DNA of 64,000 nucleotides, from positions 3,273,501 to 3,337,500 of the forward strand of contig NZ_CP038255.1 of NCBI RefSeq assembly GCF_004564135.1, in the 5' to 3' direction. Positions 27,312-34,968 of this stretch are shown in pieces (within the stretch, counting starts at the first letter, position 1; the number at the start of each line of letters is the position of its first letter). The position numbers and the translations under genes were made by a program. Below the pieces are notes generated by a model. That model ran no database searches. It had not been told where the DNA came from and saw nothing but the letters and a program-made list of their open reading frames with translations. Source of the DNA: Terasakiella sp. SH-1. Its GTDB lineage: Bacteria; Pseudomonadota; Alphaproteobacteria; Rhodospirillales; Terasakiellaceae.

Positions 27312-27971
27312 TTATTGTGTAATCGTTTGAACCAGATTCTGTGCCTGACAATATTTGGCCAGCAGGCTTGCGGTTTCATCCAGATAAGCCTGTAATCCCT
27401 CACCTTCACCAAAATAGATCAAAACCATAATGATCTGGTGATTGCCTGGCGTGATCATGGTGCGTTCGCTGTCACTGGTTGGACAACCAAAGGGGCCGAG
27501 TTCATCACAAAAAACCGGAAGCCCTTCCAAATTCAGATCCCCCCGGCCAATGCCTTTATAGCTTTCGCCTTCACCGGCACGGCGAAAACTCACATCGCCT
27601 TGAATTTTTTCACTGATATACGTGCCGATAGAAATACCGGATTTAATAGAAATCAGGTTGTTCACATCGACCACGTTATTCACATGATAGATCCCTTTAC
27701 CCGATAAAATACGACGCGTCAGGGCTTCTGCTGCCGGACGATAGCGGGCCGGGTCTTTACCCAAAGCTTTATAGGCTTTGCGCGTTGCCATAATTTGCGG
27801 GTCAGTTGACGCAGGCTGGCCGTTAAAATCTGCAATTCGACACTCTGCAGTTTCTTCCAGCTGTTGCAACAGCTCAGCTGAGGCATCTTCAATCACCACA
27901 TCAGCCTGAATGATCCCCAGACGAACCTTAAGATCACGGTTGGCAAAATCACAAGACAGGGAAATATTCAT
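27312..27971 (-). CDS. B3/B4 tRNA-binding-domain protein
   Basis: A 219-residue stand-alone B3/4 domain, the fold that edits mischarged tRNA in the PheRS beta subunit. The core HVNNVVDVNNLISIKSG (about 115-131) and the later GRGDLNLEGLPVF and PFGCPTSDSERTMIT motifs are diagnostic for stand-alone B3/4 proteins, whose cellular role is uncertain. The start ATG directly abuts the end of a 268-bp structured element, which supplies the only ribosome site (AAGAGG about 11 nt upstream). It probably used to overlap the DMT transporter gene upstream. Confidence 0.88.
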   Translation of the reverse strand: MNISLSCDFANRDLKVRLGIIQADVVIEDASAELLQQLEETAECRIADFNGQPASTDPQIMATRKAYKALGKDPARYRPAAEALTRRILSGKGIYHVNNVVDVNNLISIKSGISIGTYISEKIQGDVSFRRAGEGESYKGIGRGDLNLEGLPVFCDELGPFGCPTSDSERTMITPGNHQIIMVLIYFGEGEGLQAYLDETASLLAKYCQAQNLVQTITQ

Positions 27972-28239
27972 TAGGGTCAGGACCTCTTAATTTATTGCGT
28001 TTGGTTTGTAAAAAATGTCGCAAGGCAAGGAAATGACTTGCAGGAAGAGTATTCTCTTTCAAAAGTTATTGACGTGGCCTTTGCGTCATTTTCTACAAAT
28101 CCCGAAGGGACGGGCTAAAAATAAAGGTGGCTCGCGTTATAAAACTCTTGCAGTGAATAGCACTGCGACGAATTTAATGCCTAATCCACCTTTATTTTTA
28201 GCTCCGCCAAACTCAGTAAATTAAGAGGTCCTGACCCTA
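27972..28239 (-). mobile_element. Three-way-junction TA element, family 2
   Basis: A 268-bp non-coding element (TA at both ends included) with a perfect 23-bp terminal inverted repeat starting TAGGGTCAGGACCTCTTAA; a GTTTGG/CCAAAC pair lengthens the outer stem. Two arms lie inside: 28005-28026 with 28077-28099, and a perfect 17-bp arm 28114-28130 with 28186-28202, tipped by GCAGTG-AATAG-CACTGC (28150-28166). Read on the minus strand it matches family 1: CTCT at offset 12, arm closing GTGG/CCAC, tip hairpin at offset 73 with TATTCAC, and CGTCAAT at offset about 165. It sits exactly between the DMT stop codon and the B3/4 start codon. Strand given is the orientation that aligns with family 1. 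Confidence 0.82.
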
Positions 28240-29169
28240 GGCCGCTTTCGGTTTAGTAAACACTTTTTGCAGCTTATCGACCAGCCAAGCACTTTTCAAG
28301 CTGGCAACAGCAACAATAGTCACAAGGGCACCAACAATCTGCATAGGGTTGAGAGTTTCCCCCAAAATCGCCCAGGCAGCCAAAACCGTTATAATCGGAC
28401 CGGACAAGGTAATCAGACTGGCCTGGGTTGCCCCGCAGCGCTTAATTCCTTCAAATAACATGAAAAATGGCAAAACCGTACAGGCCGTGGCAATAATCAC
28501 CCCCCATAAGATACCATCTGTTGGAAACGAAACCCCTTCTGCCCCTGCCGTCAAAGGGATCACCAATAACATAATGCCCAATGTGACAGTTCCCGAAGCC
28601 GCTGTAAAACGCACAGAGCCCAAGGATTTCATAATCTCCTGACTGGAAATCAAATAAACGGCATAGGTAAAGGCAGACCCCAGCGCCCAACTGGCCCCCG
28701 CCCAGTCAAACCCTTGTAACGATGCCAGACCATCAGGCAACATCACCATAGCGATCCCGAAATAAGTGGCAAAAAACACGCACCATTGATGCAGGCTTGG
28801 CGGTTTTCTCATCAACACTGCGTTGATTAACATCACCATCATGGGAAAGGTAAACAGGATCAGGCGCGATACGCTGACCCCCACTTTTGCAACAGCGGTA
28901 AAATCACAATAGGTGGCAAAGAAAAACATCAATCCGGCAAAGCTACAAGCTTTCCATTGCGCCCTCGTCAATGGGGCGGATTTGCGTGCCAAGAAATAAA
29001 CCCCAACCCAAAATAAGGGGGCCGCAATACCAAAACGCATCAACAAAACCGCATCAACAGACATACCGGCCAGATAGGCAAATTTGGCAAACACCCCTTT
29101 AAAGGCAAGAGCGATGGTTGCCAGTGTGACAAAAACAATCGCGCTCATATCTGTCTGTTGGTTGGGCAT
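28237..29169 (-). CDS. DMT-superfamily (EamA) transporter
   Basis: A 310-residue inner-membrane transporter with ten hydrophobic segments arranged as two EamA repeats (about 10-140 and 155-290). Substrate is unknown; the family exports or imports amino acids and other metabolites. GGAAAAAAAGCC precedes ATG 29169. The stop codon TAG uses the TA of the structured element that follows. It is divergent from a LysR-type regulator gene, the usual arrangement for a regulator and its target. Confidence 0.92.
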   Translation of the reverse strand: MPNQQTDMSAIVFVTLATIALAFKGVFAKFAYLAGMSVDAVLLMRFGIAAPLFWVGVYFLARKSAPLTRAQWKACSFAGLMFFFATYCDFTAVAKVGVSVSRLILFTFPMMVMLINAVLMRKPPSLHQWCVFFATYFGIAMVMLPDGLASLQGFDWAGASWALGSAFTYAVYLISSQEIMKSLGSVRFTAASGTVTLGIMLLVIPLTAGAEGVSFPTDGILWGVIIATACTVLPFFMLFEGIKRCGATQASLITLSGPIITVLAAWAILGETLNPMQIVGALVTIVAVASLKSAWLVDKLQKVFTKPKAA

Positions 29170-29246
29170 GGCTTTTTTTCCGTTTGATTGATGACTATGG
29201 TGATATCTCAGTCCGTGACATAAGCCAATTTCAATATTATTCTAAA

Positions 29247-29269
29247 AGATATTACTTTTTGTTATATCT
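29247..29269. promoter_or_regulatory. LysR-type operator candidate
   Basis: AGATATTAC and GTTATATCT form a 23-bp palindrome around five T. It contains ATA-N-TAT symmetry of the LysR T-N11-A type. It lies 8 bp before the LysR gene start and 78 bp before the divergent transporter start, as expected for autoregulation plus activation. Confidence 0.55.
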
Positions 29270-29277
29270 GGTACAAA

Positions 29278-30162
29278 ATGGACCTTAAACAACTGCGCAG
29301 TTTTTTACATGTGGCTGAAACAGGCTCGCTATCCAAAGCGGCCAAACGGCTTAATGTGACCCAACCGGCATTAAGCCGCCAAATCCGCTTGCTTGAAGAA
29401 GATGCGGGTGCCCCGTTGTTTATTCGCACAGGACGTGGTGTGCTTTTAAGTGAGGCCGGACAGATGTTGCAAGCCCGCGCCCGTGTGTTAAATGAAGAGA
29501 TGGAACGGCTTAAAATGGACCTGACGGCTTTTGCCGGAACCGTACGCGGACAGGTTCGCCTTGGCCTGCCGCCCAGCGTTGGCTTGGTACTCGCAGGTCC
29601 GGTGATTGAAAAATTTCGCCAACAATACCCCCATGTTCATTTGAAAGTCACCCAGTTGCTCAGTGGTGCCTTGCAAGATGCCTTGTTGGAAGGACGCATG
29701 GATTTAGGGGTCCTGTTTGAAGGTAATGTCAGCCCACACCTTCATAGTGAGCCCCTGTGGGCCGAACAGCTTTATTTCATCACCACGCCCGCCAAACCCT
29801 GGACCCAGCGCACAGAAATCTCTTTATCAGAATGTCTGGACCAACCTTTTATTCTGCCGGGAACCAAACATGGTTTGCGCGATTTACTGGATAAAGAAGC
29901 AGCCAAACTGGATCGCACCTTGAATGTGGTGGTCGAGGCCGAATCCCTTGCAATCCAGACAGAACTGGTCTGTCGGGGCTTAGGTTCAACCATCCTGTCC
30001 TATGAAGCCTCTAAATCCCACGTAGAAGCTGGACGCTTGATTGCCTTACCGTTACGTGAGCCACGTGTAGAACGGGTCTCTACTTTGGTCTGGTCAAAAG
30101 ATTATCCCCTGACCCGCGCCGCGCAAGCAATGGCTGAGGTCATTAAAGATCAGGTGAAGTAA
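29278..30162 (+). CDS. LysR-type transcriptional regulator
   Basis: A 294-residue LysR-family regulator. The N-terminal winged helix-turn-helix (1-60) has the signature SLSKAAKRLNVTQPALSRQIRLLEE (shown in family terms); the effector-binding domain covers about 88-290, with GVLFEGN and GLGSTILS segments. The DNA-binding region and TVRGQVRLGLPPSV linker resemble the Nac/Cbl-type group, but the effector cannot be read from the sequence. It probably regulates the divergent DMT transporter through the palindrome upstream. Its last 20 bp overlap the convergent nudC gene. Confidence 0.93.
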   Translation: MDLKQLRSFLHVAETGSLSKAAKRLNVTQPALSRQIRLLEEDAGAPLFIRTGRGVLLSEAGQMLQARARVLNEEMERLKMDLTAFAGTVRGQVRLGLPPSVGLVLAGPVIEKFRQQYPHVHLKVTQLLSGALQDALLEGRMDLGVLFEGNVSPHLHSEPLWAEQLYFITTPAKPWTQRTEISLSECLDQPFILPGTKHGLRDLLDKEAAKLDRTLNVVVEAESLAIQTELVCRGLGSTILSYEASKSHVEAGRLIALPLREPRVERVSTLVWSKDYPLTRAAQAMAEVIKDQVK

Positions 30163-31075
30163 AACGAATCCAGGCTTCAATCATATTGCGTGCAATGCTA
30201 TCGCGACTGGGCAGGAATTTGCCCTGATCACTAAAATTCAGCAGGTCATCGCGGGTAAACCATTGGGCATCGCTGAGTTCTTCATCCTGAATGGAAATAT
30301 CGTAATTTTCACATTTGGCATAAAAACCAATCATCAGCGACGTTGGAAAGGGCCAGGGCTGCGATCCCGCATAAGTGACGTCACTGACCTTGATACTGGT
30401 TTCTTCCAAAACTTCACGGCGCACAGCCTGTTCCAAAGTTTCACCGGGCTCAACGAATCCAGCCAGTGTGGAATACATGCCGTCCTTAAGGTGATGATTA
30501 TGGGCAAGCAGGCAATTTTCCCCGTCATGAACCAGCATAATCACCGCTGGGTCTGTACGCGGAAAATGTTCCAGATTGCATTCAGGATTGGTACAGCGAC
30601 GAAGATGGCCGCCCTGAGCCATGATGGTTGGATGGGCACAACTGCCACAAAAACGGTGGCGTTGATGCCAAAACATCAAGGCTCGGCCATAAGCAAATTG
30701 CGACGCCTGTTCTTTTTGCAAAATCGGGCCTGCACGGCGTAAATCCTCAAAAAACAAATCATCATCAAGATTTTGCAGGATGAGCATTTCAGTCTTTTGT
30801 GACAGATCAATCACAAATAAATGGTTGTCCCCATCCCCGCCAAGATAGGCCCAAGGGTTTTCTTCTAGAAAAGGAGCAGCTTCTTCATATGACAGCATAT
30901 GGGGTAAATTCTGTGTTTCTGTCTTTTTAAATAAATTTTTACTTTGATGCAGAAGAATAAAACATGAAGAAGGCTGTTTGATTTGCTTGGCCAACCATTG
31001 GTCATCGCTACGCAGGTGAGCATGGCGATTCAGATTAGGGGTTGCATAGAAGAGATCGTCTGATGCAATAAACAT
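30143..31075 (-). CDS. nudC: NAD(+) diphosphatase / NAD-RNA decapping hydrolase
   Basis: A 310-residue NudC. It has the zinc ribbon CGSC...CTNPEC (about residues 142-162), the Nudix box GFVEPGETLEQAVRREVLEE (20 residues) and the NudC-specific SQPWPFPTS motif just after it. The enzyme cleaves NADH and removes NAD caps from RNA. The N-terminal domain is less conserved, as usual. The gene converges with and overlaps the LysR gene by 20 bp, so the ends of both messages are antisense to each other. Confidence 0.95.
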   Translation of the reverse strand: MFIASDDLFYATPNLNRHAHLRSDDQWLAKQIKQPSSCFILLHQSKNLFKKTETQNLPHMLSYEEAAPFLEENPWAYLGGDGDNHLFVIDLSQKTEMLILQNLDDDLFFEDLRRAGPILQKEQASQFAYGRALMFWHQRHRFCGSCAHPTIMAQGGHLRRCTNPECNLEHFPRTDPAVIMLVHDGENCLLAHNHHLKDGMYSTLAGFVEPGETLEQAVRREVLEETSIKVSDVTYAGSQPWPFPTSLMIGFYAKCENYDISIQDEELSDAQWFTRDDLLNFSDQGKFLPSRDSIARNMIEAWIRFTSPDL

Positions 31076-31194
31076 TGTGTATGTTACCTTTTCTGCAAGA
31101 AATCATTGCCGTTTCCAAGAGGCAACGATAAAGTAGCCACCAAAGTTAACCTACGGCCCGATGAAGGTCTGTACAAGGGATTAAGGTAAGTAAA

Positions 31195-31734
31195 ATGAAA
31201 GTTCGTTATGGATTGGCAATTTTGGCTGCACTCGGCTTAACTGCCTGTGCTGAACGTGACATCTCTTACGAAAAATCCTTTATTACCGACTTTGGCAGCT
31301 ATCAGCCGACACAATATGTGAATACAGACGCGCTCGATAAAACTGCGTGGAATGAAACCCGTCAGATTACCCTGACTGTGCGTCAAAACGAATTTTCCCC
31401 CATGGTTGTCCGCCTGAAAAAGGATGTTCCCTATACCATCCGTGTGGTGAATCAGGATAAAAACACGGTTTCTTTTGACGCCAGTGACCTGTTTGAAAAT
31501 TCTGCTGTAGCAGAATTAAGCGAAGCTGCGAGCTATCCGGCACGCAGCAAACCATTATTGAAATCTTTCGTGGTGCCCTCTAACGGCGAACGTATGGTGA
31601 AATTGGTTCCCGTTCTGGAAGGACGTTATGAATTTGAAGATAACGCGCCGGGACTTTTCCTGCTTGATCTGGTCTTTTCCCCCTGGAGTCGGGGTGCGAC
31701 CAAAGGCACAAGCGGTGTCTTTATTGTCGAATAA
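31195..31734 (+). CDS. Putative lipoprotein, cupredoxin-like
   Basis: A 179-residue lipoprotein. A signal peptide with lipobox LTAC (Cys18) is followed by a beta-rich domain: ITLTVRQNEFSPMVVRLKKD and the later VPYTIRVVNQD pattern resembles a cupredoxin-type fold. I do not see a clear Cys-His-Met copper site, so metal binding is not supported. A strong ribosome site (AAGGTAAGTAAA) precedes ATG 31195. Location is likely the periplasmic face of a membrane. It converges on a small hypothetical gene whose stop lies 5 bp away, and its terminator lies within that gene. Confidence 0.8.
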   Translation: MKVRYGLAILAALGLTACAERDISYEKSFITDFGSYQPTQYVNTDALDKTAWNETRQITLTVRQNEFSPMVVRLKKDVPYTIRVVNQDKNTVSFDASDLFENSAVAELSEAASYPARSKPLLKSFVVPSNGERMVKLVPVLEGRYEFEDNAPGLFLLDLVFSPWSRGATKGTSGVFIVE

Positions 31735-31738
31735 GCCG

Positions 31739-32071
31739 TTATCCACCCAGTGATTTCTTCACTTTCTGCCAAAGCCCCTGCTTTTTTGCCGGGGCTTTTT
31801 TCTTTTTCTTGGGCACAGGACCACCTGTGGGGCGAATTTTACGCCCTGATGACTTCACCACATTGGGGTTGGTGTAGGAAAACAACACCTTAAACCCACC
31901 CCCGCTGACATCGTAATAGACAATCTTTTCAATGGTAGGGATGATCTTGCAGCGTTGTTTGGCATCCTCTTCGGCAGCGGCCTTACAGTCAATGTCATTG
32001 GACATGACCATCTGGCCTTCTTCAATTTTCTGGCCGGGTTTGCAGATATAGATTTCAACAGCGTCCGTCAT
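31739..32071 (-). CDS. Small basic hypothetical protein
   Basis: A 110-residue protein of unknown function. The start ATG at 32071 (MTDAVEIYICKPGQ) has GGACGAGAAA upstream; the open frame extends to 32185, but that part would be antisense to the SRP RNA gene and is unlikely to be coding. The N-terminal 65 residues contain three Cys (ICKP, IDCKA, QRCKI) and acidic stretches; the C-terminus is very lysine-rich (PKKKKKAPAKK, then VKKSLGG). No membrane span is seen. A convergent gene's terminator is encoded within its 3' end. Confidence 0.7.
   Translation of the reverse strand: MTDAVEIYICKPGQKIEEGQMVMSNDIDCKAAAEEDAKQRCKIIPTIEKIVYYDVSGGGFKVLFSYTNPNVVKSSGRKIRPTGGPVPKKKKKAPAKKQGLWQKVKKSLGG
31771..31806 (+). 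terminator. Terminator of the lipoprotein gene inside the opposing gene
   Basis: AAAGCCCC pairs with GGGGCTTTT over a loop of about 12 nt, followed by a T run on the plus strand. It lies within the 3' coding part of the convergent small basic gene, where it encodes part of the Lys/Gly tail. Confidence 0.75.
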
Positions 32072-32153
32072 TTTCTCGTCCAATCTTACTTTCGTCTTAT
32101 TATTTTTGCGTTTTTTCTTGAAGTCAACGCCTTCACAGGGTAAAAGCCGCCCT

Positions 32154-32250
32154 TGAGAGGTTGGTATGGACGGACTCCTCGCCAACCCGGTCAGGTCCGG
32201 AAGGAAGCAGCCGTAACGAGTTCTTTGTTCGGGTCGTATTCAACCTCTCA
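32154..32250 (+). ncRNA. ffs: Signal recognition particle RNA (4.5S, small type)
   Basis: About 97 nt with the near-invariant SRP core: GGTCAGGTCCGGAAGGAAGC (the Ffh-binding hairpin with its GGAA tetraloop) and the preceding GGACGGACTCC. The ends TGAGAGGTTG and CAACCTCTCA pair to close the long hairpin. The RNA joins Ffh in co-translational membrane targeting. A Rho-independent terminator follows directly. The exact ends are inferred from pairing. Confidence 0.96.
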
Positions 32251-32253
32251 CCT

Positions 32254-32287
32254 AAAAGCCCTTGTGTGGAAACACCAAGGGCTTTTT
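32254..32287 (+). terminator. Rho-independent terminator of ffs
   Basis: AAAAGCCCTTG pairs with CAAGGGCTTTTT, with a GGAAAC-type loop and a short T run, directly after the SRP RNA. Confidence 0.9.
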
Positions 32288-32296
32288 GCTTATCTC

Positions 32297-32361
32297 GTCG
32301 TCCTCACGAATGCGGGGATCTTTTTCCTGATTGATAAAGATTCCCAATCAAGTTGGGAATG
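32297..32361. repeat. REP-like palindromic repeat, copy 4
   Basis: GTCGTCCTCACGAATGCGGG, GATC, a spacer, then GATTCCCAATC and AAGTTGGGAATG. It lies between the ffs terminator and the convergent uppP gene. The last bases (GGT rather than GAC) have drifted. Confidence 0.8.
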
Positions 32362-32370
32362 GTATTATTG

Positions 32371-33171
32371 TTATAAATAATAAGCGTAATACAGCAGGAA
32401 CCCGCCAAGGCCAAGGCGGTAAATAAAGAAGGGGGTGAAAGACGCCCGCTTAAGCCAGGCCATCATAACCGCAATGGCAATAAAGGCTGAGACAAAAGCC
32501 AGTCCCGCAGCCGTCATTGCATCATTGGTCAGCTGCATATTGCCGCTTTCATAAAGCTCCAGCCCCTTAAGCGTACCAGCGCCCAAAATGGCAGGGATGG
32601 ACAACAACATGGAAAAACGCGCCGCATCCAAACGTTCATAGCCCAAAAAACGCGCTGCCGTCATGGTGATGCCGGAACGTGATGTGCCGGGGATCAGGGC
32701 AAGACATTGTGCCAGGCCAATCAAAATTGCATCCACAATCCCGGTATGTTCCACCCGGCGAATGGTCAGGCCCATTTTATCGGCCATATACAACAGAAAG
32801 CCGAATCCCAACGTTGTCCAGCCGATCACTTCAACGGTACGAAATTCCGGCCCAATATATTTATTCAGGAAATACCCCGCCGCAATAACCGGGATCGTGC
32901 CAATAACCACCATGGCCGACAAACGCGCACCGGGGTCTTTCTTGCCTTTGGTAAAACGCAACAAGCCACGGATCATATACCAGATGTCGCGCCAAAAATA
33001 GATCAGCACAGCTCCAAGGGTTCCAACATGGACGGCAACATCCATCAAAAGCCCCTGATCTTCCCAACCACCAAAAATCGGCACCAGGACAAGATGCCCA
33101 GATGAACTGATCGGCAAAAATTCTGTTATGCCCTGAACAAGTGCCAGAACCAGGATATGGAGTTCAGTCAC
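32371..33171 (-). CDS. uppP: Undecaprenyl-diphosphate phosphatase
   Basis: A 266-residue UppP/BacA, an inner-membrane phosphatase that recycles undecaprenyl pyrophosphate for peptidoglycan and lipopolysaccharide assembly. Eight or so membrane segments are seen. The signature motifs are GITEFLPISSSGHL (about 15-28) and PGTSRSG (about 162-168). ATG 33171 opens MTELHILVLALVQG, as in homologues. It lies divergent from gltD, with a palindrome at 33256 in the region before it. Confidence 0.96.
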   Translation of the reverse strand: MTELHILVLALVQGITEFLPISSSGHLVLVPIFGGWEDQGLLMDVAVHVGTLGAVLIYFWRDIWYMIRGLLRFTKGKKDPGARLSAMVVIGTIPVIAAGYFLNKYIGPEFRTVEVIGWTTLGFGFLLYMADKMGLTIRRVEHTGIVDAILIGLAQCLALIPGTSRSGITMTAARFLGYERLDAARFSMLLSIPAILGAGTLKGLELYESGNMQLTNDAMTAAGLAFVSAFIAIAVMMAWLKRASFTPFFIYRLGLGGFLLYYAYYL

Positions 33172-33255
33172 GTTATTTCCCCGTTAGAGAGATTTTCTTA
33201 TTAAATTTCTGATTTATATAGCACGTTCGGATTCGAGGCCCAAAACCAAAATATA

Positions 33256-33270
33256 GTACCATTTTGGTAC
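33256..33270. promoter_or_regulatory. Short palindrome upstream of uppP
   Basis: GTACCA-TTT-TGGTAC, a perfect 6-bp inverted repeat, 85 bp before the uppP start in the divergent uppP/gltD gap. It could be an operator; nothing else supports this. Confidence 0.35.
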
Positions 33271-33334
33271 GAATTTCAGAAAAAACAGATTTTCAGGTCC
33301 CGCGCTAACGGCCTTTAAACAAGGTAATTTTCGT

Positions 33335-33363
33335 CACATAGGACAGCTTAACTGACCTATGTG
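33335..33363. promoter_or_regulatory. Long palindrome in the gltD upstream region
   Basis: CACATAGG-A-CAG (33335-33346) mirrors CTG-A-CCTATGTG (33352-33363) around CTTAA, with one mismatched base per arm. It is about 150 bp before gltD, and an AC..TTTTT tract follows. It may be an operator for gltDB or a leader hairpin. The rest of the 340-bp gap between uppP and gltD shows no gene. Confidence 0.5.
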
Positions 33364-33511
33364 TACATTTTTCCTTGAAATCTGCGCAAAAATCGCGCAT
33401 ATCAACCATCCGGCTTTGCCCCTGCGGTTCAGCGGGCATGTGCTTGCGCGTAAGGTTATAGCGCAAACCGAGGAAAACACACTCTATTATAAAGAGGAAT
33501 TGGAGAGAGAT

Positions 33512-34951
33512 ATGGCTGAAAAAATGATGCAGTTCGTCAAAGTCGGGCAGGATTATCCCGAAAAACGTTCTGCTGAAGACCGCAAAAAAGATTTCAATGA
33601 AATTTATGCGCGCTTCTCCATTGAAAAAGCCCAAGAACAAGCCTCACGCTGTGAACAATGTGGCATCCCGTACTGCTCTGTTGCCTGTCCGGTAAACAAC
33701 AACATTCCTGACTGGCTGCGCCTTGTGGCTGCGGGCCGTCTGGAAGATGCTTATCATGTCTCTCAGGAAACCAACACTCTTCCTGAAATCTGTGGCCGTA
33801 TCTGCCCGCAAGACCGTCTGTGTGAAGGTCTGTGTGTTCTGGAACAGTCCGACCACAATGCCGTGACCATCGGTTCTATTGAAAAATTCATTACAGACAA
33901 CGCATGGGAGCAAGGCTGGGTGAAGCCGGCTCAGCCCCTTAAAGAATTGGGTCAAAGCGTTGGCATCATCGGGGCAGGCCCCGCTGGTATGGCTGCAGCA
34001 GACCGTTTGCGTCGCAAAGGCTACGAAGTTCATGTTTATGACCGTTATGACCGTGTTGGTGGCCTGCTGACTTATGGTATTCCGGGCTTCAAACTGGAAA
34101 AAGACGTTGTTGAACGCCGTGCAAAACTTCTCGAAGAAGGTGGCGTAACGTTCCACATGAACTTCGAAGTGGGCCGTGATGCGAAACTGGCTGAACTGCG
34201 TGACAAACATGATGCGGTTATGATCTGCGTGGGTGTTTATGCAGGTCGTAAACTGGATGCACCAGGTTCTGATCTGGAAAATATCTTCCCGGCTATGTAT
34301 TTCCTGACAGCCTCAAACAAGAAAAGCTTCGGTGATGCGGTTGAGGAATTCGACAATGGTACATTGAATGCAGAAGGCAAAAACATTGTAGTCATCGGTG
34401 GGGGTGACACGGCTATGGACTGTGTGCGCACATCCATCCGCCAGGGTGCCAAGTCTGTGACATGTATGTATCGTCGTGACCGTGCTAATATGCCGGGTTC
34501 CCAGCGCGAAGTCGAAAACGCTGAAAATGAAGGCGTGGATTTCCAATGGCTGTCTGCCCCGAAATCTTTCAAAGGTTTGGGCAAGGTTCAAAAAGTTGAA
34601 GCTGTTTCCATGCATTTGGGCGTGGCGGACGGTTCTGGTCGTCAAAGCGTCAAAGAAATCGAAGGGTCCGAATTTGATATTGACGCCGACATCGTGATTG
34701 AAGCTCTTGGCTTTGAACCAGAAAATATCCCCACATTGTTTGGCGAACCGGAACTGGCTGTGAGCCGCTGGGGCACGCTGGAAGTTGATAGCGACACATG
34801 GATGACAAGTCTAGACGGCGTTTTTGCCTCTGGTGATATCGAGCGCGGTGCGTCACTGGTTGTCAGCTGTATTAAAGATGCCCGTGATGCATCCGATGCC
34901 ATCCACCAATATCTTCGCGCGAAAACACGCGCCGGCGCTGCGGCCGAATAA
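33512..34951 (+). CDS. gltD: Glutamate synthase (NADPH) small subunit
   Basis: The 479-residue beta subunit of glutamate synthase, which takes electrons from NADPH through FAD and iron-sulfur clusters to the large subunit. The N-terminal cysteine region is visible (CEQCGIPYCSVACP near 48-61; CGRICPQDRLCEGLC near 94-108). The FAD motif GIIGAGPAGMAAA (about 152-164) and the NADPH motif VVIGGGDTAMD follow. I chose ATG 33512 because GGAGAGAGAT precedes it; an upstream ATG at 33359 would add 51 unrelated residues. It lies 17 nt before gltB, forming an operon. Confidence 0.97.
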   Translation: MAEKMMQFVKVGQDYPEKRSAEDRKKDFNEIYARFSIEKAQEQASRCEQCGIPYCSVACPVNNNIPDWLRLVAAGRLEDAYHVSQETNTLPEICGRICPQDRLCEGLCVLEQSDHNAVTIGSIEKFITDNAWEQGWVKPAQPLKELGQSVGIIGAGPAGMAAADRLRRKGYEVHVYDRYDRVGGLLTYGIPGFKLEKDVVERRAKLLEEGGVTFHMNFEVGRDAKLAELRDKHDAVMICVGVYAGRKLDAPGSDLENIFPAMYFLTASNKKSFGDAVEEFDNGTLNAEGKNIVVIGGGDTAMDCVRTSIRQGAKSVTCMYRRDRANMPGSQREVENAENEGVDFQWLSAPKSFKGLGKVQKVEAVSMHLGVADGSGRQSVKEIEGSEFDIDADIVIEALGFEPENIPTLFGEPELAVSRWGTLEVDSDTWMTSLDGVFASGDIERGASLVVSCIKDARDASDAIHQYLRAKTRAGAAAE

Positions 34952-34968
34952 GGAGCATGAGTAGAAAA

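Noticed and set aside
31195-31734. Copper protein assignment for the lipoprotein
   Set aside because: The fold looks cupredoxin-like, but I cannot find a Cys-His-Met site; left as putative lipoprotein.
32072-32185. N-terminal extension of the small basic gene
   Set aside because: It would be antisense to the SRP RNA and lacks a ribosome site; the ATG at 32071 has one.
33359-33511. Earlier start for gltD
   Set aside because: The added 51 residues do not look like glutamate synthase, and the ATG at 33512 has a strong ribosome site.
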